This document shows positions 6,481 to 11,806 of a DNA stretch of 13,581 nucleotides, one piece after another. Location: positions 1 through 13,581 of the forward strand of contig JAITHS010000093.1 in the NCBI GenBank assembly GCA_031279875.1, in the 5' to 3' direction. The position numbers and the translations under genes are program-made. The notes beneath the pieces are model-generated. The model was not told where the DNA came from and searched no databases. It worked only from the letters and a program-made list of their open reading frames with translations. Within the stretch, counting starts at the first letter, position 1, and each line of letters opens with the position of its first letter. The DNA comes from Tannerella sp. Lineage in GTDB: Bacteria; Bacteroidota; Bacteroidia; Bacteroidales; Tannerellaceae.

Positions 6481-7947
6481 ATGAAAATAAAACCAATCTA
6501 TAAAAATCAATGGATTAAATTCGGTATCTGGGCTGCTCTCCTGATATTATTTACCGTCTGGACAGGCAGCGGATGGTTGTTGCTCGGACTGATATGGCTT
6601 GCCGACGTTTATCTGACCAAATTTATCAACTGGGGAGCGTGGAAAAAATCCGACATACCACAACTACAAACTATCCTCAACTGGATTGACGACATCCTCT
6701 TTGCACTTATCGCCGTTTATATCATCAATCTGTTTGTATTTCAAAACTATCAGATACCATCGTCGTCGCTCGAAAAGACACTTTTGGTAGGCGATTTCCT
6801 TGTTGTCAGCAAGTTGAGCTACGGACCCCGCGTGCCTAACACACCGATTTCGTTTCCGTTAGTACAAAATACCATACCGTTTTTCAACTGCAAATCTTAC
6901 ATAGAATGGCCGCGCTGGGACTATCAACGCCTCAAAGGGGTAGGACATGTCAAACGAAACGACATCGTGGTTTTTAACTTCCCCGCCGGAGATACGGTGT
7001 GCTTGAAAGTATTAAATCCCGACTATTATACTCTTAAACGAAATCCCAACGGTTTCGGATATCGCGTCAATTGTTCGGGAGAAGACTGCATTAAACGTAA
7101 CAAAGAAGTATTCGGAGAAGTAATCTATCGCCCCGTTGACAAACGCGAAAATTATGTCAAACGATGCGTAGGGATGCCGGGAGACTCGCTGCAAATAATA
7201 GACAATCAAGTATATATCAACGGAGAAATACTCCAAGACAAACGCAATGTGCAGTATAACTATTATGTTCAAACCGACGGCAGCGTATTTAACGAAGAGA
7301 TGTACCGTCGTCTGCAAGTAAGCTATGACGACCATATCGTAAGAGATGAAAATAATTATCCGCATCCGCAACCGATTTCATATCAGAAAAATCCGTATTT
7401 CGATAATTTGGGCATGTTAACGGATGCTTCCGGCAAATATTACCCGATATATCATTTTCCGCTTACCGCCGCCGCCTGCGAATATCTTAAAAAAGCACCT
7501 TCGGTGAAGAAAATCATAAGAGTACCCGATGAAAAACGTAACGATACATACCCGCTCGATTATTCGACAAACTGGTCGCAAGGCAATTACGGACCTATAT
7601 GGATTCCAAAACAAGGGGCTACAATAACTCTTGACGAGCATAATTTGGCTCTTTATCAGCGATGTATCCGTAATTATGAAAACAACGACTTGGTAATCAA
7701 TGCCGACGGCTCAATACTCATCAACGGCAAACCGGCACAAACATACACTTTTAAGTATGATTATTACTGGATGATGGGCGACAATCGCCACAACAGCGCC
7801 GACAGCCGCTCGTGGGGCTTCGTACCCGAAGACCATATTATCGGCAAACCGCTTTTCGTATGGCTGTCGTTAGACAAAGATCGCGGTTGGTTTGACGGCC
7901 GTGTACGTTGGAACAGATTGTTCCGCTCCGCAGCATCGTTTGACTGA
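6481..7947 (+). CDS. lepB: Signal peptidase I (large Bacteroidetes type)
   Basis: This 488-residue membrane serine protease cleaves Sec signal peptides. N-terminal hydrophobic segments at about 13-48 and 70-88 anchor it, with the catalytic domain outside the membrane. Box B is 'IPSSSLEKTLLVGDFLVVSKLSYG' (92-115, read in blocks) with predicted nucleophile Ser96, aligning to Ser90 of E. coli LepB; the usual following Met is Leu97. The general base is Lys227 in 'YVKRCVGMPGD' (225-235). Box E 'MGDNRHNSADSRSWG' (432-446) is intact. An insertion of about 100 residues (roughly 255-370) separates the Lys box from the last strands; large insertions are usual for LepB in this phylum. It likely processes exported proteins such as the GH105 upstream. 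Four nt separate dapB from its ATG, and 13 nt separate its stop from the paralogue. All catalytic features appear present, so activity is expected. Confidence 0.95.
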   Translation: MKIKPIYKNQWIKFGIWAALLILFTVWTGSGWLLLGLIWLADVYLTKFINWGAWKKSDIPQLQTILNWIDDILFALIAVYIINLFVFQNYQIPSSSLEKTLLVGDFLVVSKLSYGPRVPNTPISFPLVQNTIPFFNCKSYIEWPRWDYQRLKGVGHVKRNDIVVFNFPAGDTVCLKVLNPDYYTLKRNPNGFGYRVNCSGEDCIKRNKEVFGEVIYRPVDKRENYVKRCVGMPGDSLQIIDNQVYINGEILQDKRNVQYNYYVQTDGSVFNEEMYRRLQVSYDDHIVRDENNYPHPQPISYQKNPYFDNLGMLTDASGKYYPIYHFPLTAAACEYLKKAPSVKKIIRVPDEKRNDTYPLDYSTNWSQGNYGPIWIPKQGATITLDEHNLALYQRCIRNYENNDLVINADGSILINGKPAQTYTFKYDYYWMMGDNRHNSADSRSWGFVPEDHIIGKPLFVWLSLDKDRGWFDGRVRWNRLFRSAASFD

Positions 7948-7960
7948 TAAACAGATCATT

Positions 7961-8809
7961 ATGAAAGGAAAAGCGACGGTAAAATATTTGCTCATCATGG
8001 CAGTCATAGCAACAGTCATCGTTTTGCTGCAACTTTTCCTTCTCGGCTCTTACCGAATAACCGGTAACAAAATGAGCGAAACACTCAAAGCCGGTGATTG
8101 TGTGCTTGTTAACAAACTGAAAATCGGCGACAACCCCGGCCGTAACCGGCTTGTTATCTATACTTCACCGTTGAAGCGCGACGCTAACAACCGGCCGTTG
8201 ATTATCGGACGGTGCGTAGGAATGCCCAACGATGCGGTACAAATCGGCAAAGACGGCTTTCGTATCAACGGTCAAATAATCCCCGATATGCCGCAGGTGC
8301 ATCCCGCTTTCCGCATCCGCAAAGACATCAAAACCGACATCCTCACGGCTATGGACAGCCTTCGTATCCCAATGCGCGACATCAACGAAGATTCCGTCAG
8401 CATCACGCTACGACTTACGTTCAAAGAAAAAGACCTGCTGCTGGAACGCCTCTCAAGCATGTTGCATATCGAACTTGTTGAAAACCAACAAACAGAATAT
8501 GAATTTGTTATCCCTCGTCGCGGCAAATCAATAATGATTAATCCGCTGACACTGATGGTTTGCCGCGAAGCAATAATGAACGAAGTAGGCGATTCCGTTA
8601 CGTTTACGGACGACAAACTGCTCATTCACGGCGTCGAGCAGTCGGCGTATTATTTCCAAAACGACTACTACTGGATACTGTCGGAAAACGGCAAAGAGGG
8701 CGTCGATTCACGTCATCTGGGGCTGATAAGCAATAAACATATCATCGGTAACATCCTGTTTTGCTGGTACAGCCCCTCGCCCGACAGACGGTTTCGGAAG
8801 ATAAAATGA
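7961..8809 (+). CDS. Signal peptidase I paralogue predicted to be catalytically inactive (pseudoenzyme)
   Basis: A 282-residue S26-fold protein with one N-terminal membrane segment (about 8-28). It is clearly a paralogue of the upstream gene: 'RCVGMPNDAVQI', 'NDYYWILSE', 'DSRHLG', 'HIIGNILFCWYS' align with 'RCVGMPGDSLQI', 'YDYYWMMGD', 'DSRSWG', 'HIIGKPLFVWLS'. The active site is missing. 'YRITGNKMSETL' aligns with 'IPSSSLEKTL', placing Lys37 (AAA, 8069-8071) at the nucleophile Ser. 'LIIGRCVG' aligns with 'NYVKRCVG', placing Gly83 (GGA, 8207-8209) at the catalytic Lys. Box E GDNR is replaced by 'SENG' (241-244). The reading frame is intact, with no frameshift or stop, so it looks maintained rather than decaying. 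I chose the ATG at 7961 because the frame's earlier ATG (7892) overlaps the end of lepB and adds residues unlike a membrane start. WbqC-family gene starts 3 nt after the stop. A partner, chaperone or regulatory role for LepB is inference. Confidence 0.88.
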   Translation: MKGKATVKYLLIMAVIATVIVLLQLFLLGSYRITGNKMSETLKAGDCVLVNKLKIGDNPGRNRLVIYTSPLKRDANNRPLIIGRCVGMPNDAVQIGKDGFRINGQIIPDMPQVHPAFRIRKDIKTDILTAMDSLRIPMRDINEDSVSITLRLTFKEKDLLLERLSSMLHIELVENQQTEYEFVIPRRGKSIMINPLTLMVCREAIMNEVGDSVTFTDDKLLIHGVEQSAYYFQNDYYWILSENGKEGVDSRHLGLISNKHIIGNILFCWYSPSPDRRFRKIK

Positions 8810-8812
8810 ACA

Positions 8813-9397
8813 ATGACACAAATAATATTACCTACATCTTATCTTGCGCCGATTTGCTACTACCGAAATCTTGTCTCTTATGACGAAATACTGATCGAAA
8901 CAGCCGAAAACTATCCCAAACAAACTCTTCGTAACCGCTGTTACATAGCGGGCGCAAACGGCGTTTTGATGCTTACCGTGCCGGTAGTTAAACCCGATAG
9001 CCTCAAAATCTTGACCCGCAACGTGCGTATCTCCGACCACGGCAACTGGCGACATATCCATTGGAACGCATTAGTATCAGCCTATAACCTCAGCCCGTTC
9101 TTCGAGTATTATGCCGACGATTTCCGTCCGTTCTACGAAAAAAAATACGACTTCCTGCTTGATTTTAATATGTTGTTGCAGGAGAAAATCTGCAATCTGC
9201 TTGATATACAACCAAACGTGAAATTTACCGACGAATATCTCGGCGTCAGCACTGCCGCCTTTGATGCCGATGTGAAACCTTATCGGCAGGTTTTCAGCCA
9301 CAAGCACGGTTTCATCCCCGATTTGAGCATCGTTGACCTGCTGTTTAACATGGGACCGGAAGCGATTTTGTACGCAAAACCCTTGCAGTGGTTTTAG
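8813..9397 (+). CDS. WbqC-like family protein
   Basis: This 194-residue protein resembles the WbqC-like family: the start 'LPTSYLAPICYYRNL' (6-20), the central 'HIHWNALVSAYNLSPFFEYYADDF' region (81-104) and the end 'KHGFIPDLSIVDLLFNMGPEA' (164-184). WbqC was named from O-antigen/polysaccharide gene clusters; its biochemical activity is not something I can state. No signal peptide or membrane segment is seen, so it is probably cytoplasmic. It starts 3 nt after the signal peptidase paralogue and ends the operon; I recall WbqC-like genes beside lepB in other Bacteroidales. The last residues 'KPLQWF' and the TAG stop are encoded by the first palindromic repeat unit (from 9378), so the native C-terminus was probably altered by repeat insertion just after the conserved 'LFNMGPEA' block. 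Confidence 0.85.
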   Translation: MTQIILPTSYLAPICYYRNLVSYDEILIETAENYPKQTLRNRCYIAGANGVLMLTVPVVKPDSLKILTRNVRISDHGNWRHIHWNALVSAYNLSPFFEYYADDFRPFYEKKYDFLLDFNMLLQEKICNLLDIQPNVKFTDEYLGVSTAAFDADVKPYRQVFSHKHGFIPDLSIVDLLFNMGPEAILYAKPLQWF

Positions 9398-9547
9398 AAC
9401 CCTGCAAGCGGTTTTCAGCAACAACCCTTGCAGTGGTTTTAAACCCTGCAAGCGGTTTGCGGCTACAACCCTTGCAGTGGTTTTAAACCCTGCAAGTGGT
9501 TTACGGCTACAACCCTTGCAGTGGTTTAAGAACCCTGCAAGTGGTTT
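9378..9547 (+). repeat. Four tandem REP-like palindromic units, period 44-45 bp
   Basis: Units lie at 9378-9414, 9423-9458, 9467-9502 and 9511-9547 (36-37 nt each), separated by 8-nt spacers 'tcagcaac', 'gcggctac', 'acggctac'. Each starts 'aacccttgcagtggtt' and ends 'ctgcaagcggttt' or 'ctgcaagtggttt'. In the second unit aacc (9423-9426) pairs with ggtt (9454-9457), cttgcag (9427-9433) with ctgcaag (9446-9452), and ggttt with aaacc, leaving bulges at 9434 and 9453. Differences between units fall in the apical loop and its closing pair and the bulge (C or T); the outer stems are unchanged. The first unit overlaps the end of the WbqC-family gene. No T-tract follows a stem, so a normal intrinsic terminator is not shown, though the stems could stabilise or terminate the operon transcript. 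The whole 9398-9643 interval has no gene. Confidence 0.9.
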
Positions 9548-9572
9548 GGAGCTTACGTCTGTCATTGGTAGG
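9548..9572 (+). repeat. 25-nt repeat tail shared with 4370-4394
   Basis: This segment, starting 'ggagcttacgt' and ending 'cattggtagg', matches the copy at 4370-4394 with one difference. It follows the last palindromic unit in both places. Similarity stops here: at 4395 the sequence runs on into another repeat element, while at 9573 it changes to an A/T run. Confidence 0.8.
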
Positions 9573-9580
9573 AACAAAAA

Positions 9581-9612
9581 TTTTTTTTTATCCGAAACAA
9601 TTCGTATCTTTG
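9581..9612 (+). promoter_or_regulatory. Probable promoter of the surface lipoprotein gene, -7 box TATCTTTG
   Basis: 'TATCTTTG' at 9605-9612 fits the Bacteroidetes -7 consensus TAnnTTTG, and a run of nine T (9581-9589) lies at about the -33 position, where TTTG would be expected. The ATG is 31 nt downstream of the box, giving a leader of roughly 25 nt. The promoter begins only about 10 nt after the repeat array ends. Confidence 0.65.
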
Positions 9613-9630
9613 CGCCTGAAATAATCATAG

Positions 9631-9637
9631 AAAGGAG
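9631..9637 (+). promoter_or_regulatory. Strong Shine-Dalgarno AAAGGAG
   Basis: 'AAAGGAG' ends 6 nt before the ATG at 9644, close to ideal spacing for anti-SD pairing. Other starts in this window have no comparable sequence, and the phylum generally does not rely on SD pairing. It fixes the start codon at 9644. Confidence 0.7.
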
Positions 9638-9643
9638 ATAATT

Positions 9644-11806
9644 ATGAAACATAAATCTTTATTTATCAGTATGATATACATACTTGTAATTTTTGCACCG
9701 ATGAGTTGTACTCATCAAAAAGTTACTGACGAAACTGAAATCGAACCGCCTCCGCCACCCGACCCGCCCGAACCGGAACAGTATTGCCGCTTGTCGGTTA
9801 CATTGGCGGAAACTCAATTTGAGCAAAATATCAATACCGGTCAAGTAGGTCTCTTTACAGAAGATTTGGAAGCGCAGCCGATGCAAACAAACGTGCCTGT
9901 AACGCTTGTATCCGGTTATAAAGAAGTAAAAATGGATGAGGGAAGCGATTCCCTCGGCAGTTGTTTTGTTTATTATCCTTACTCTACAAGCGTTAATGCA
10001 AACAAAATTTATTCTGCTACGATACCGCAGATACAAAGTCAGACAATAACTTCATCGACAAGTCTCACCGACGTTCCGGCAGATATTTACAACAGTTTGC
10101 TGATGATTTCTACGCGCGACGATGTTGTTAATTTCAAAAGAGGACAAGCCGAAGTATCTCTGCGAAACGTCTTTTCGCTATTACGCTTTGAAATCAAGAT
10201 TTCGCCGGAACTGGCTGCAAATCAGAACTTCAACACACAGCGCATCAAAAGCATGGAGATGTATATCTCAAGTTCGACGGACACTATCAGCTCTCTATTG
10301 AATTTAGCCGGCGACTATACGATCGACCTTACCAAAACTCCGGGTGAGGCAGGCTATGTGGGGCCAACGTTTACGAGAAATTCATTTAAAATTATCGGCG
10401 ACATAAGTCAAACAACATCTGTTCTCAACAGCACTACGCCGGCAGTAATTTGGATGGTTATTCCCCCGCAGCCGAATTTCCAATCCGACTATAAATTTGT
10501 GTTAAAACTTGTTACCGAAGATGATAACGGTAATTCATACAACGTTTTCAAGACGGCAACGATAGCGCAAGCTCCAATCGAACGTAACAGTTTGATAGCA
10601 ATTCCGATGACTGTTACGATACAAAATATAGTTACCGACAGTAACATCAAGAAAGATTTTGCAGGCGAAATCGCTAATACTTACAACATTACCGAAGCGG
10701 GATTGTACAGTATCCCCGCCAAAAAGATTACAGGTACGAATATAAACGGCGGCGTTGAGGCAAAATGGCTGTGGGCAAACAAAAAAGGAAGCGATAATAC
10801 GTTTGATATAAGCGATTTAGTGCTTGAAAATTCCATTTATTATAATAGCGCAACTAATTCCGTTTTGTTCAGAGTCGGCAATGCTCTGGGTCAAATGTCG
10901 GAAGGAAATGTGATAATAGCATTGAAAGACGCCGTCGATAATATCCTGTGGACATGGCATATATGGATTACGAAGCCGGAAAATAAACCGCAGGAAATTG
11001 TTTTTGAAGGAGAGCGTCAGGGCTTTTTAGACAGAAATATCGGCGCTATGACGGCTGAATATGTCTATCCTCACACCGACAGTTACGGCTTTTTGTATCA
11101 GTGGGGCAGGAAAGACCCGTTTCCGGCAGGCAACGGCCAGATAGACGAGACAACGGCTTTCGCTTCCGTCAATAACATCAAGATAAACACCGGATTATGG
11201 AACTTTGCCAATCAGTGGAGCAGAGAATCGAACGTCATGTCGGGATTTGTTAATTTTTCGATTACACATCCGATGAAGTTTTTCTACAATACAAATACTA
11301 CTGTTACCGTTACTCAATGTGCTGACTGGTTAATGGAGTCCGACCCGTCGTTATGGTCGGACGCTCAAAAAACCGACTATGACCCCTGTCCGTATGGTTA
11401 TCGAGTGCCTGATACGACGGATATCAAAAAACTATATGACGCTCATTTTAACATTTCCGATATATCGCAGAATTTCAGCCGTTTATCAGCTAATCATTGG
11501 GAATATGTTTGGAATGCAAGCCCGGCACGAAAGGCGGTTTTTCCCTCTGTAGGGTATCGTAACGGAGTTGCTTCCGACGGCGGCAAGTATGTAGTAACAG
11601 GTCATACCGCTTCAGACCGGATTTTGGCGTACTGGACACGCACTCCGGCAAAAGCAGGCTCTACGCCCGTTTCCGGTGGCTCATATCGCCTTTTCTCGCC
11701 CAATAACACACTGTTACCTATTGATTATAACGTCGTTCCGTATTTTGATTACGACAACAACGCCGACGCCTATCCGATACGTTGCGTGAGGAGAATAATA
11801 CCATAA
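9644..11806 (+). CDS. Large surface lipoprotein: fimbrillin-like N-terminal part with C-terminal Fib_succ_major-like domain
   Basis: The 720-residue product has a lipoprotein-type signal peptide ending 'APMSC' with Cys22 as probable lipid anchor, then an acidic, proline-rich linker with five consecutive Pro (35-39). Residues about 47-330 are beta-rich with features of fimbrillin/Mfa-like proteins, for example 'NVFSLLRFEIKIS'. Around 345-443 is a module that recurs in Bacteroides fimbrillin-like proteins as I recall them: 'YNITEAGLYSIPA' followed by 'VIIALKDAVDNILWTWHIWI'. Residues about 461-718 resemble the Fibrobacter succinogenes major paralogous domain: 'FLDRNIGA', 'YGFLYQWGRKDPFPAG', 'CPYGYRVPD' (from Cys582) and 'YPIRCVRR' near the end. 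It is probably outer-membrane anchored and surface exposed; an adhesin or pilus-tip role is inference. No pilus assembly genes are next to it. It has its own promoter and SD. Its stop overlaps the topB start. Confidence 0.8.
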   Translation: MKHKSLFISMIYILVIFAPMSCTHQKVTDETEIEPPPPPDPPEPEQYCRLSVTLAETQFEQNINTGQVGLFTEDLEAQPMQTNVPVTLVSGYKEVKMDEGSDSLGSCFVYYPYSTSVNANKIYSATIPQIQSQTITSSTSLTDVPADIYNSLLMISTRDDVVNFKRGQAEVSLRNVFSLLRFEIKISPELAANQNFNTQRIKSMEMYISSSTDTISSLLNLAGDYTIDLTKTPGEAGYVGPTFTRNSFKIIGDISQTTSVLNSTTPAVIWMVIPPQPNFQSDYKFVLKLVTEDDNGNSYNVFKTATIAQAPIERNSLIAIPMTVTIQNIVTDSNIKKDFAGEIANTYNITEAGLYSIPAKKITGTNINGGVEAKWLWANKKGSDNTFDISDLVLENSIYYNSATNSVLFRVGNALGQMSEGNVIIALKDAVDNILWTWHIWITKPENKPQEIVFEGERQGFLDRNIGAMTAEYVYPHTDSYGFLYQWGRKDPFPAGNGQIDETTAFASVNNIKINTGLWNFANQWSRESNVMSGFVNFSITHPMKFFYNTNTTVTVTQCADWLMESDPSLWSDAQKTDYDPCPYGYRVPDTTDIKKLYDAHFNISDISQNFSRLSANHWEYVWNASPARKAVFPSVGYRNGVASDGGKYVVTGHTASDRILAYWTRTPAKAGSTPVSGGSYRLFSPNNTLLPIDYNVVPYFDYDNNADAYPIRCVRRIIP

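Noticed and set aside
7892..7960. Earlier in-frame ATG for the signal peptidase paralogue
   Set aside because: It would overlap the end of lepB by 56 nt and add a polar 23-residue extension before the membrane segment; the ATG at 7961 gives a normal short basic N-terminus.
7961..8809. Calling the lepB paralogue a pseudogene
   Set aside because: The frame is intact, the fold motifs outside the active site are conserved, and it sits tightly inside the operon, so an intact pseudoenzyme fits better.
9378..9547. CRISPR-like array (36-nt repeats at regular spacing)
   Set aside because: The spacers are only 8 nt and similar to each other, there are no cas genes, and the first repeat is inside a coding end. 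This is a tandem palindromic repeat.
9333..9652. Open frames on both strands through the 9378-9547 repeats
   Set aside because: The translations are repetitive because the DNA is a tandem repeat; they also overlap the WbqC-family gene in other frames.
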